The notes under the pieces: model-generated | Told to the model about the DNA's origin: nothing | Databases searched by the model: none | Seen by the model: only the letters and a program-made list of their open reading frames with translations | Shown: in pieces, positions 21,153 through 31,665 of the stretch | Numbering within the stretch: the first letter of the stretch is position 1 | How the letters are laid out: every line of letters begins with the position of its first letter | Assembly: GCA_946902985.2 (NCBI GenBank) | Contig: OX336389.2 | Span: forward strand, 171,502,704 to 171,566,703 | DNA length: 64,000 bases | Direction: 5' to 3' | Source: Meconema thalassinum | Lineage: Eukaryota > Arthropoda > Insecta > Orthoptera > Tettigoniidae | Translations under genes and position numbers: made by a program

Positions 21153-23831
21153 CAACCAATATGGTTTGCCAATACATGGCCATTAATCAAGAAAGCAATC
21201 ATCGTCCCAGTCATGTACTGGTAATGAACTTTTTGTCTACGGGTCTTCAGTAGTGGTAAAATGGAATATCATTTTATGTTAGGCTTACCTGAGTTTTAAA
21301 TAGTTCACTTTTTGGCAATGGTTTCATTCTAGTGCGTCTCGGGTTTTCAGCGATTGCTACGATGGTAAGGCTTTTCTTTCCAAGTTTCTAAAAATAAATA
21401 AAATAAACCGCTATAATTACCTAAATTCAGGTTAATACATGCATTTCACAAAATAAAATAAAATAAAAAATATCAAACAAAAAATTAAACAAGTTAGTTT
21501 AAAAAATCTCCCTTTGACTTGTACTGGCTTCTTGCTGTTTTCTTCTAGTGGGCTCAAGTGCAATGGTTTCTTCTCTCTCAGACATGTGAGGTATACCGGT
21601 TATCTGCAAACAAATTAAAAAATCATTAATTACCTTATCAATAACTACAAATTTAAGGTACATTAGCATTACTTTATTAAAATAATCATTCATAGGTACT
21701 TACCGTAAACAGAAAGGCTTTTTCTTCCTAAGTTCAGTTCAGAGCTCTACTGTATACGTATATTTGCTGGTCCTGTCAGTGTATTATTAACACAAACCTT
21801 AACAGTCTGCTTAGCAACAGAGGTAGTTGCATTTTCTCAGCGTTTTGACATACAACTCATCCCTGTCCCTCACATGTTTCCCACGCCTTCCCGCATTCCT
21901 CAAGTGCGATAAGATTCGCGTACCTTACACTAGTTTCATGTTTTTAATAAAGAACCAAAATGGCTGCTTCTTATACATCGGTAGTCCAACTGCCTCAGAA
22001 CCAAAATGGCGGTCTCTGCTTAAACGTCACACCTGCTAGCCACCACGTGGAAAGTAACCTGACACTGCACTTCTTGCCTTCACGCACATTCCTGCCTTAT
22101 CAGCAGCAGCAACAGCTCTGACAAAGCCTCTGGCTAGGTACAGTATTCAGTCTCCAGCGAGCAGGTCTATGTGTGTTAGCAATCAAAACTTGTGTGTCTT
22201 AAACATTTTACTGTAATAATAATAATCATTAGCAAGCGGCCATCCTCAATACATGACCATGTTAACCACACACTTTCACCCCGTCCAAGAATCACTTGGT
22301 CATATCCTGCAACCGTCTGCTGAGCCAGAGAGCGGTCTCGCTCATCACCGTTGACTAAAATGTTAAAGATCCCCTTCAGGGTAAACGATCCTAGCACACA
22401 TTTCCAAATATTCGCCTCCATCCGTCATAGGAAATATCACAAAACCAACCGTTATAAGCTGCCCCGCCATCCTGCCAAAATGGCAATTCATTTCTTCCGG
22501 GCACGGTCACCGAGATCGCCATGAGGGATTTTGAAATATTCACCTTCATTCATCTGTCATAGGAATATACCAGAAAAGCGACCCCTCGTCTTGTCGCCCC
22601 CTGGAAATAGCTGTTGCTCTATTGAGCACAGCCACCGCGGCCGGCGACAGGCTCGTTGTAACACACGCCCCAGCGGTATGGTCTCTCTCTATCTCTCCCT
22701 CTCTCTGTCCATCGCCACTTTTCATTAAAAAATTAAATTAAAAATAAAAAACAGTAAAAAGTTTTAAAATGCATAGTTTTTGTCCTAGAGACTTGACATT
22801 TTCTTTTGTGGGTCAAGGGGCTAGGGAACTTTTCATTTATGTCAAACAAACGTGTTTGTAAACTTGATAGTTTCCAAAATATAAGACTTTCAAAATTGGA
22901 ATGTTTAAAAAAACACAAAAAGTAAGAAAGTTTTATTATAAAAATTAAGGTCATAAAGATCGTTCGTTTCAACCATGGCGCAACGTTCTATCATGTTTGG
23001 TTTTCAGACTATCGCCTACTTTCAAAACCAAAAAATCAAAATAAAAAAAATCAGTGCTCTATAGCGAATTCCACGTCACCCCGAGTCCTTGGAAGCCTTG
23101 TACACGCCTCTGGCATGACTGGTTCCCGAGATATAACAAAAAGTCTTAAATCACGTTTTTACCCCCCCCCACCCCCCCCCACCCCCCCCCCCACCCCCAC
23201 ACACACAGACAAAAAACATGTTTCCAGCTTTTCACCTTTTCAACACCTATATCCCCGTAAAGAGCACAACGAGACGAAAAAAACGAATCTACGCACGCCC
23301 TCCTACCATTCATTATTCCTTCCCTCCCAAGGCCGCCAGGGACTCACAACTTCCTTTCGTAAGCAGAAGCACCATTACAGCACTACTACCCAAAACACAA
23401 ATTGTTGTCCTAGAGACTTTAAATTTATTTTGTGGGAAAGGGCGTAGGGACCTTTCATTTATGTCAAACAAACATTTTTGTAGAATTCCTAGTTTCCAAA
23501 TATAAGAAATTCAAAATTGAACTGTTTTCAATAAACACAAAAAATAAAAAAAGTTTTATTATAAAAAGGTCATAGAGATAGTTCGTTTCAACCATGACAC
23601 AACGTTCCATCATGTTTGGTTTTCAAACTATAGCTTACTTTCAAAAACAAAAATTTTCAAGCCTTTTTTTTTAAAATATAATAAGTGATCCATAGCAAAG
23701 CCCACGTCAGCTCGAGTCCAACGACACCTCATTTGTTAAAATCCGACCATGGGTTCGCGAAATATTAATTATTTAACATGAACACCGCCCGAGCAACGCA
23801 GGGAGAGTTTAAACCGGCACCATCCCCCTAC
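21153..23831 (-). repeat. Right TIR (~2.68 kb)
   Basis: Inverted copy of 15719-18386. It keeps the first donor (CG|GTAAGT, complement near 21707) and the exon 2 donor. In exon 1 it has CACTTGAGC for CACTTTTGAGC, and AAAGGGAGA where the left copy has the donor AAGGTAAGA. Near 23162 it contains long C-runs broken by A, with no equivalent length in the left copy. Confidence 0.85.
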
Positions 23832-24616
23832 TTCTATCAATGCTCAACCAATCTGTTAGTGCTACGAAAGGTGTTCGTGTGACTATCTTCCGCGTCGCGT
23901 TTCGTTCGAAACAATAAGATTAGCCAGACTTTAATTCTTCATTTCCTCCATTCCCATTTCTCCTTTACTAACCATTAAAGTTATGGAATTAACTTTTGTA
24001 TTGTTATTGTTAATTCGAGTCTTCACTTGAAGTGACCTCTCCATGTTTGAATTTAGCATCTCGTAATTACTGTATCAATATTCCTGTGTTTATAACCCAC
24101 ATTTTAAGTTTTTTTTATTATCTCTCCTGCTGCGCCCAGGTGTTAGAAATTTGCAATTACATAATTGTTACAATTCTTGTTATGCTTTATAACAAGTTAC
24201 TTTGGTCACAAATTGGTTAATGACTTCGTTCTTTAAACAAAGAAATAGGTCTGAGACCTTATATTCCTGTACCATAATCACTTCATTTGAAGTAATAAAT
24301 TTACTCTCATTTTGTTGAGTCAACTTTGATTCTTCGCTCGAGGAGCTCGTTAGGTGTGGCATTTGCTTCCCCATTTTCCCATGTCACTTTCTGTACTCAC
24401 AGAAATGATTGTAAACAATTCATACCGACCTTTCAATTAATCCTCCATTTGTTGGGTTTATGGTAAAACTTCTGCTAATATTGCACATAAAGTTTACTTA
24501 AGTTATTTCTTGTAAATTACTAAAGGCGAGTATAGTTAGCTCAGCCAACTTCCTACTGGAGGTTTTCTGCCTTGTCCTATAATTTTCCCCATTTTATTGT
24601 GGTTTTGCCTATGTTA

Positions 24617-24675
24617 AATATGATGATAATTTTGTTTTAAGGGGCCTAACATCTAGGTTATCGGCCCCTGACTAA
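24617..24675. mobile_element. 59-bp SINE-tail-like insertion
   Basis: AGGGGCCTAACATCTAGGTT plus ATCGGCCCCT is a sequence I recall from insect SINEs. It is flanked by perfect 12-bp direct repeats TTGCCTATGTTA at 24605-24616 and 24676-24687. It sits in the BEL LTR and is absent from the matching place in the 56262-58775 copy, so it is a severely 5'-truncated insertion made by LINE machinery. Confidence 0.7.
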
Positions 24676-25445
24676 TTGCCTATGTTAGGTTTGTCAATCT
24701 TCCCTCTGCTAAACTTCTAATCGGCACTCTGCTGGATAAATGTTTAGCCCACTTTAAGCACAACAATTGCTTCTCAAGTAATTTCATTCAATTATAATTT
24801 TCTTACTAAAAGCTTGAAAGCTTTCCATCTTTCCACATTAAACACGATCGGTTTCTCACTTAGGGATCCATCCTCAGTGGGGAATAAAATTACAACTATT
24901 GGTTTCAATCTCTTTAGCATTTTAAAATGCTCCCTAAAACATTTCCTTTTAGCTTGGAATATAAATAATTAAATTGCCCCTAGGTTGCATTTTTTTACAT
25001 AGTACCCAATTTCCTGCTCGGGAGGGACAGTGCACTCGGCGACCGGTTACCAGCAATCTCAACTAGTTTCACTTATTCGTACACAGTCTTGGTTGCTTTA
25101 TGCGTAAGCAAGACTGTGTTCTTTTTGTTAGTTTTATTTATCAAGTTTATAGCAGTTTTCCTATAATCAAACAATCTTTGAAAAATGCCGTATCTATAAT
25201 CAAAGTTTATAGGCTAGTACTTCGTTTCCTATCTAGTTATATTCAGCCTTGATATAAATAACTTTTTTCGCTTGTTTATGCAAGTAGTCCCTATTGTTTT
25301 ACTAGTTCATCATTTGTTATGTTTAAAAATAAAAGTGTCTTGGATTCTTTCCTTTGTTGCCAAATTTTATTTCTTTCCTATGCCTTTTTCCCTTTCCTAC
25401 ATCATCTTCCCTCCAGTAGTTTTTAACCTTGGACTTGACCTACCA

Positions 25446-25999
25446 GTGACCCCTGACGACGCCATTCACTTGACTGTCTCTTCAGTTCAGGTTCGAAAGC
25501 ACGTACCCGTGTTTCATCGACTGCAATTACGCGATGCAACATGGCTTGTCTTTCCTGCTGAAACCTCTCCAGTTTGATCCGTCATGTTTCGTAACGAGTC
25601 CACTTCTGCACTTCCGTTAAGTGACGTGGCACCCACTTTGCACAAATTTTACGCATCTTTACGTCTTTGTGTAAAATGTGCCGTATTGTTGCCACTGGTA
25701 TTGCTGCATGTTCATGAAATTCCGCTATAGTCCAGCGCCTGTCCTCCTGTAAACACTGATCGATCACCATTATTCGTACATCTTTGTCCATGGACACTGG
25801 GCGGCCTGGGCGAGGCAAATCGGCAGTTGATACTCTAGCCCGTTTGAACGTCTCCACCCCCCTCGCCACTGTTCTATAGGGCATGCATGGCATGCACACC
25901 TAATGATTCCCACAGCTCTGCATGGCATTGGCGTGCATGTCTGCCGCGGAGAACTGCGATTTTAATATACGATCCTTGCTCCTGCTTGTTGACTTCCAT
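25446..25999 (-). pseudogene. Mariner transposase, N-terminal and first-Asp region
   Basis: The start ATG is at 25997-25999 (MEVNKQEQGSYIKIAVLRGR). The helix-turn-helix region includes YRTVARGVETFKR and TADLPRPGRPV. Then come WTIAEFHEHAAIPVATIRHI and AKWVPRHLTEVQKW. After a shift near 25580 the frame reads IAVDETRVRAFEPELKRQSS, with the first catalytic Asp in VDET. A small CATGC duplication near 25885 shifts the frame at the start of the DNA-binding region. The last two catalytic Asp residues are missing because the element is cut off. It is not functional. Confidence 0.8.
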
Positions 26000-26190
26000 T
26001 GTGTGACGCCCTCACTCACACACTGAAATTGGGGGCATGCTCAGACCCACACTGTTGTGTACATACACGATATAGTGGCATCCTACGCAAGTACATACCG
26101 TACGTTTCCGAATACATATCATAGATTTTCCGTGTTGTCACCTGTTCGCGAGAAAAGAAATAGTTGCCATGACTTCTGACTCGACCTCCG
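25446..26190 (-). mobile_element. Mariner-type element 2, truncated
   Basis: The right end (complement GAGGTCGAGTCAGAAGTCAT) precedes TA at 26191-26192 and shares ~100 bp with the right end of mariner 1. The left side is cut exactly at the BEL LTR end (25445), so BEL insertion or later recombination removed the rest. Confidence 0.75.
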
Positions 26191-26373
26191 TATTAGATAT
26201 TTTAATATTGTGTTCGATATGTCGCGCAATTGTGTTAATAAGCCGGATTAATTTTCTACATTTGTGGTGAATTTACATCGAAGTCACAGTGAGCATCTAT
26301 CCCCCCTTTAGTAAGAAAATCATATGTATTATATTTTGGAAGTAAAGTTTACAGGGGAAAAAGCACCTAGTTA

Positions 26374-27026
26374 ATGTTGTTGTAAATGCTCACGGTCTTT
26401 ACGTGGCTGGCTTACTTGCACTCATGAAGCAATGCCTTTCGGAAACCCGATGATATGGCGAGAACAGGAAAATCATATTACCGATTGCTACTTCTGTTTA
26501 ACGAAGGTACATGGTCACAGTTCTAAATCAAAACACGCTATTATTTATCCCCATCTTCCTACAGCCCAGGGACCTATGAATCACGATTCTATACCAATTC
26601 CTAAGCACACTAGAAGAACAGGAAACAAGCAGGTCATCCAATGAACCTGTACCCTCATGTTCAAATATCGAACCCAATTTACCAGAACCAAATATGCCTC
26701 ACCTAATTTCCCAACCAGAACTAAATGATCCAGTGAAAGACCTTAATCTTTCAGAAATTTACGCGGAATTGTGGGGTGCCCGTCTACAGGGGTGGAATTT
26801 ATTGCAACAAGGTGTTTCGGTTTCATATCGGAAGCGACAGCAGTCGCTGAGAGAATATATTTCTCTAAGTAATGAGTTAACTTATTGCAATGACGTAGAA
26901 GGTCTACTGCAAGAGCTAGGACGCTGCCACAATCCCAAAGAGTGGAAACACTTTTTAGATTCGTCTAAACGTAGTTTAAAAGTGGTATTGTTACATGATG
27001 GAAATATTTACCCTTCAGTACTGTGA
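26374..27026 (+). pseudogene. Fragment of a repeat-family protein with DCYFC motif
   Basis: Two ORFs, 26432-26644 and 26694-27026, follow each other in different frames. The first has MPFGNPMIWREQENHITDCY then FC, and a run of prolines near IIYPHLPTAQGP. The second has LNDPVKDLNLSEIYAELWGA, RLQGWNLLQQGVSVSYRKRQ, HNPKEWKHFLDSSKRSLK and VVLLHDGN. I recall these motifs from many uncharacterised, highly repeated arthropod proteins, but cannot name the family; a transposon origin is likely. It stops where homology would normally continue and is a truncated, frameshifted copy. Confidence 0.5.
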
Positions 27027-27210
27027 CCGATCGGAGCTGGGTCGATTTCCGCGACCAGAACATTCTCGAAGCAACGAGCACTGGAAGGCTAGCGTGACGT
27101 CATGACGTGACATAATGCGGTTTCCGGATGAACGGCCGAGCCAGGAACGTGGCCTGATGGGTAATCATGGTATGTGAAGACTTTGGATGATGACACTATA
27201 TGATATATAT

Positions 27211-27898
27211 TGTTACGTGCCACCCCCCTAGTGGCACTTTTGTTAACTGGATTACGGTGGGTTGAAGCACAACACAGATTGTTCCTTTAAAGAAATAATT
27301 AACTTTATTGCGGCCAGAAAGATACACCACTCAACAGCAAATACAAGCAATTAGAACCTTACTCCAGTTTCCTCAAGTCTCCTCCTTGAGCGCTCTTGCC
27401 CCTTTCACTTGTCAACAAACCACAGAAGTTAAACCGTCTTAAGGAGTCCGGTGGCCTTGACAGAAGCTACCTGCACCTCTTCCTCATGTACACAAACTAC
27501 AGTTACTTACGATAATCTGCTACACGCTGTTTCGCTATCCACAAGCTGGGGAAACAATGTCACTGGATTTCGTAACTCGCACGGCACTTCGTCACCACAC
27601 TTCTGTCGCTCAGTGAAATCACACTCGCTCAAAAACACTGTCCTCAAAAACTCCGTCCCCTCACTGTTCAGGCCACTTATATAGCAGGCTGGTGACTCAA
27701 TGAATTCTAGAATCGTCCAGGACACACGGCTTCTCGAGATTTCCTTCACTGGCTGGGTCACGAATATTCTGGACCATCCCTTTCACTTCGCAGCCCGTTG
27801 CGAAACGCGCACGTAATACACTGAGGCAGAGCACACACAGCCCGGGGCAGTTGTGACTCATGCGGCCAGCGATGAAACAAAAACAAACAGCCGTAACA
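27211..27898 (-). repeat. 3' LTR of the gypsy element
   Basis: 688-bp LTR, downstream on the coding strand, matching 33091-33782. The small ORFs in both LTR copies (for example 27507-27761) are the same chance frame and are not called. Confidence 0.92.
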
Positions 27899-27912
27899 CC
27901 ACCCACTCCCTA
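27899..27912 (-). promoter_or_regulatory. Polypurine tract of the gypsy element
   Basis: The minus strand reads TTAGGGAGTGGGTGG directly before the 3' LTR start TGTTACGG. Confidence 0.7.
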
Positions 27913-27934
27913 AAAGGCTGATCGTCCCGATCAA

Positions 27935-29060
27935 TCATTGGTCTGTCTGTGTCCCTCCGTAGGCTGCCAGGCGATCTCGATGCACGATCTTCATCTTCGC
28001 CCTCGGGCTCCGCTGGATCCTGTAGACAACATCGTTGATCCGTTTCACGACTCGGTACGGGCCCTCCCAGGACTTCTGCAGTTTGGGTGACAGACCTTTC
28101 TTCCGAAATGGGTTGAAGAGCCAGACCAGGTCGTCCTCGTGGAATCCGCCAGCATCCGTCTGTTGGTCGTATCGGGTCTTCATTCGGTCGGTCTCGATCC
28201 GCAGCTTCCTCCTCGCGAACGTGTGCACGTCCTCCAGTTGGTCGACCAGTTCTTGACAATACTGGCTTACCGGGACCGGATCATTCCCAGGTCGGCCGAA
28301 GGCAAGATCGACAGGTAGACGGAGCTCCCTCCCAAACATGGCCCGGGCTGGTGTGCACCCGGTGGCTTCATGCACGGCGGCACGGTAAGCCAGGAGAAAT
28401 AGTGGAAGATGTTTGTCCCAATCCCTCTGGTGCTCGCTGACGACTATTCGGAGATGGTTCTCGATGGTGCGATTGAATCGCTCTACCATCCCGTCGGACT
28501 GAGGGCGTAGCGGCGTTGTCCTTGTCTTCCGGATTCCCAGCAGCTGGCATAGGTTCTGGAACACCTGCGACTCGAAGTTCCTCCCTTGGTCGGAGTGCAG
28601 CTCCAGGGGTACTCCGTACCGGCTGACGAATTCCTTTACCAGGGTCTCTGCGATCGTCACGGCTTCTTGGTTAGGGAGCGCATACGCCTCCGGCCATTTG
28701 GTAAAATAGTCGCTGACGACCTATATGTAGCGGTTCCCTGCCTCGCTTAACTGGAATGGCCAAGCAACATCGATGACCACTCTCTCCATGGGGCCGACCA
28801 CGTTGTAGGTCTTCAGTGGACCCCATCGTCTTCGTCCTGGGCCCTTGCTGACTGCGCAATCGTGGCACCTCGCGCAGTGGTCCTCCACGTCTGTTCGGCA
28901 TCCTATCCAGTAGAACCGCTCTCTCAGCTTCTCCAGGGTCTTCTTTATCCCTAGGTGTCCACCAGATGATCCTCCATGAACTTCCTTCAGGACTTCCTCC
29001 GTCATAGCCTTAGGAACGATGACTTGTTCCCGAGATGTCTTCCCGTCGGTGCTCTCCCAG
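27935..29060 (-). pseudogene. pol: Ty3/gypsy integrase
   Basis: The integrase inserts the cDNA copy. The zinc-binding N-terminus reads VHGGSSGGHLGIKKTLEKLR then CARCHDCAVSKGPGRRRWG (HHCC type). The core has VVIDVAWPFQ (first Asp), LELHSDQGRNFES (second Asp) and MVERFNRTIENHLR (Glu). The C-terminal GPY/F module is clear: KSWEGPYRVVKRINDVVYRI. A TAG at about 28720 interrupts the frame between NRYI and VVSDYFTKWPE; only this one codon is wrong. The C-terminus ends at 27935 with HRDRLAAYGGTQTDQ, 37 bases before the LTR. Confidence 0.9.
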
Positions 29061-30994
29061 GTACGGCAGATGAGGCCATCCCTTACAATCAGCGAGTCCC
29101 ACTGCGCCCAGTAGGACTTAAACTTTGGGCTGCAGTCACTCACAATGTTCCACCCGAGTCTGGGGACACAGGCCCTCTTCCATTCGGCTATCAGTCCCAG
29201 GTCATCATCTTCTGCTTGTGCCCGCGTGAAAGATTCGCGGCTCCAGCTCCCATGAAGTTCCACAGTAGTCCTTCGGCACTGTATCCCGGTGTTCTCCTCT
29301 CTTCTGGTACAGAAGGTGCAGTCTTCGGGGCACGGTCTTAGCGACAGGGCGTCGGCGTTAGAATGCAATTGGCTTTTCCTGTGCTGGATCTCAAAGTTGT
29401 ACTGTTGAAGCCTCTCTATCCACCGCGCGAGTTGACCCTCGGGCTGTTTGAAGTTCAGGAGCCACCGCAGGGATGCATGGTCGGTTCTGATGAGAAATTC
29501 TTGCCCGTACAGGTAATTGTGGAAGTGTTCGATGGTCTTCACGATGGTGAGCAGTTCCTTCCTGGTGACGCAGTAGTTCCTCTCTGGCTTTGACAAGGCT
29601 TTGCTGAAGTAGGCCACTACTCTCTCCTCGCCGTCCACTATTTGCGACAGGATTCCCCCTATACCAAAGTCGCTGGCATCGGTATCGACGATGAACCTTG
29701 TTCCAGGTCTGGGGTAGGCCAGAATAGGTGCGGTGCACAGAGCCTTCTTGAGTTGTTCGAAGGCACTGTGGCATTCTTCTGTCCACGTGAAGAGTTGGTC
29801 CTTCTCAGTCAGTAGATGCAGTGGTTTGGCGATGTCGGCGAATCCTCACACGAAGCGACGGTAATAAGTGCAGAGTCCCAGGAAGCTTCGTAGTTGGGAC
29901 TTGTCCTTCGGAACTGGCCACTCCCTCACAGCTGCGGTCTTCTCTGGGTCGGTGCGCACCCCTCCCTCGGAGACAATATGCCCAAGGTACTGGACCTGCT
30001 TCTGGAAGAGCTGACACTTCTTGGGGCTCAACTTCAGCTGGTCAGCCCGTAGCTTCATCAAGATCTCCTTCAGGTTGCTGTAGTGCTCATCGAAGCTTCT
30101 TCCCAGAACGATGACGTCGTCTAGGTAGACCAGGCAGGTCTTCCAGTGTAGTCCCCTCAGAATGGACTCCATTAACCTTTCGAAGGTCGCAGGGGCGTTG
30201 CACAGTCCGAATGGCATGACGGTGAACTGCCAGAGCCCGCTGCCCACAGAGAACGCCGTTTTCTCGCGGTCCTTAGGGTGGACCTCCACCTGCCAGTAGC
30301 CACTCTTCAAATCCAAGGTGGAGAACCATCTTGATCCTGATATGGTGTCTAGCGTGTCGTCGATCCGGGGTAGAGGGTAGCTGTCCTTCTTCGTGACGTC
30401 GTTCACCCGCCTGTAGTCCACGCAGAACCTGGTGGAACCGTCCTTCTTCTTCACTAGCACGACCGGAGAACTCCAAGGACTATGTGATGGCTCGATCACC
30501 CCTTGCTCCTTCATCTCTTCTACCATCCGGTCGACTTCGGCTTGCTTGGCGAGCGGGACACGTCGGAATGGGGCCCTAATCGGTGCGCTGTTCCCAACGT
30601 CGATTATGTGCTGGACCAAGCTTGTCCTGCCGAAATCTTTGCTCCCCACGGAGAAGACATCCTGGAATTCATGTAGCAGGTCCCGAAGTTGGCGTGATTG
30701 TTCCTCGTCTAAATGGTCCTGGGATCCTTGGTACAGCTTCTGTAGTTCTTCTGGCATGGCGCGTCTTCTTCGGTTGTCCGTCTGCAGGTGTCCGTCCGTC
30801 GTGTCTGTGTTGCGGGCAATCCAGGTAACGGGCTCGCAGACTCCTAGGTTGGTGTCCCGGTGAACCGTAATATCGTAGTCGTTCAGGTTGGACAGGCGGA
30901 CGTACGGCCGAAACGTCGTGTTGATGAGAGTCTTGGCAACTAGCAATCCTTTTGTCTGGATGTCCTCATATTTTGGCTCGATGACAGCCGCCAC
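29061..30994 (-). pseudogene. pol: Ty3/gypsy reverse transcriptase and RNase H
   Basis: RT copies the element RNA into DNA and RNase H removes the RNA. RT blocks in order: PSHSPWSSPVVLVKKKDGST, RFCVDYRRVND, WFSTLDLKSGYWQVEV, QFTVMPFGLCNAPATFERLM and LVYLDDVIV with the YLDD catalytic site. A TGA at about 29846, between YYRRFV and GFADIAK, breaks the frame at one codon. RNase H follows with FIVDTDASDFGIGGILSQ, VAYFSKALSKPERNY and IRTDHASLRWL. A spacer with CPEDCTFCTRREEN leads to integrase. The frame from protease joins near 31070 by a small shift. Apart from these points, the domain set is complete. Confidence 0.93.
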
Positions 30995-30998
30995 TCCC

Positions 30999-31665
30999 TC
31001 AGCTGTTCCGTCGACAATTACGGCAGCGCTGACCGCCGTCCTGGCGGGAACGATGACGTCCTCTCTCAGCCCTTACTCGTCGTGCGGCGACGGCCTCGAG
31101 TGCTGGTTGCAAAGCAAGTTCCTCACTTCTGAAGTGCAGAGCGTTGGTACTCAGATCCAAGATGATGTTGTTCTGGTCCAGGAAGTCCAGTCCGATGATC
31201 ACTTCATTTGATACGTCAGCTACAAGCACTGGATGCTTTATCGCCCGTCGACCAATGACAAACTCCAGTGATGCTTCGCCATGTACCGGTGCGGTCTCTC
31301 CGGTTACGGTTATTAGCTGGAGGTTCCTTTGTGTGGGTTGCACTCTCCACTTCGGGATCCCGGTGGGATTGACGATGGTCCTCGATGCTCCCGTGTCGAT
31401 TAGCATGGGCCAGCTCTCTCCGTTGACGACTCCGTCGACCATCAGGCTGCTATTACCCCTCCGTAACTGTGTCACACAAACTTGGACTGCCGGGGCTTGA
31501 CGACTGTCACAAGCCAACCTTTGCCCCCCAAGGCTGGCTGATATTTGCTTTCCTGGGCCGCGCGGTTTCCCTACGACTGACTGTCCCGACGGAAACACTT
31601 GGCGGCGGCGATCACCGCAGTCCTTGCTCAGGTGGCCTCTCTTACGGCAGGTCCAGCAGGTCGGT
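30999..31665 (-). pseudogene. pro: Zinc knuckle and aspartic protease region
   Basis: Just past the end of the main gag frame, the other frame encodes CWTCRKRGHLSKDC, a perfect C-x2-C-x4-H-x4-C nucleocapsid zinc knuckle (about 31625-31665). The same frame continues into a protease with PMLIDTGASRTIVNP (catalytic DTGA) and EVIIGLDFLDQNNIIL (the conserved hydrophobic-G-x-D block). At about 31070 an AG-rich spot shifts the frame into RT. The position of the knuckle in the pro frame suggests either a late frame slip or a one-base mutation in gag. Confidence 0.85.

Larger units (their letters stand above)
15711..23839. mobile_element. Mutator/Phantom-like element carrying an IAP gene
   Basis: An 8113-bp element (15719-23831) begins GTAGGGGGATGGTGCCGG and ends with its complement. 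Flanks read ATCTATCA (15711-15718) and TTCTATCA (23832-23839), a 7-of-8 target duplication. The TIRs are about 2.67 kb each, leaving 2766 bp of interior. That holds an IAP-like gene, a small unknown gene and, on the minus strand, a FLYWCH-type gene. Long TIRs, an 8-9 bp duplication and FLYWCH domains are known for MULE/Phantom elements, so that class is inferred. No MULE transposase is present, so the copy needs one in trans. It interrupts the older BEL LTR. Confidence 0.8.
3815..25445 (+). mobile_element. BEL/Pao LTR (~2.5 kb) in three pieces
   Basis: Pieces 3815-4462, 15466-15710 and 23840-25445 line up in order with the single LTR at 56262-58775. Clear anchors are TTAGTGCTACGAAAGGTGTT (23857) against TTAGTGCTACAAAACAGTGT (57135), CTTCCGCGTCGCG against CTTCCGCGCCGCG, and the shared end ACTT(G/A)ACCTACCA at 25445 and 58775. 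The pieces sum to about 2.5 kb, equal to the other copy. The gaps are exactly the two insertions at 4459-15465 and 15711-23839. The copies differ a great deal, so they are old relative to the insertions. Homology ends at the CCA terminus, where mariner sequence begins. Confidence 0.75.

Noticed and set aside
15719..23831. Foldback or Polinton identity for the IAP element
   Set aside because: No polymerase B, retroviral-type integrase or capsid genes are present; the ~8-bp duplication and FLYWCH domain fit a MULE/Phantom-like element better.
27451..27761. LTR ORFs of the gypsy element
   Set aside because: Short, overlapping on both strands, no domain; they repeat at 33329-33648 only because the LTRs are copies.
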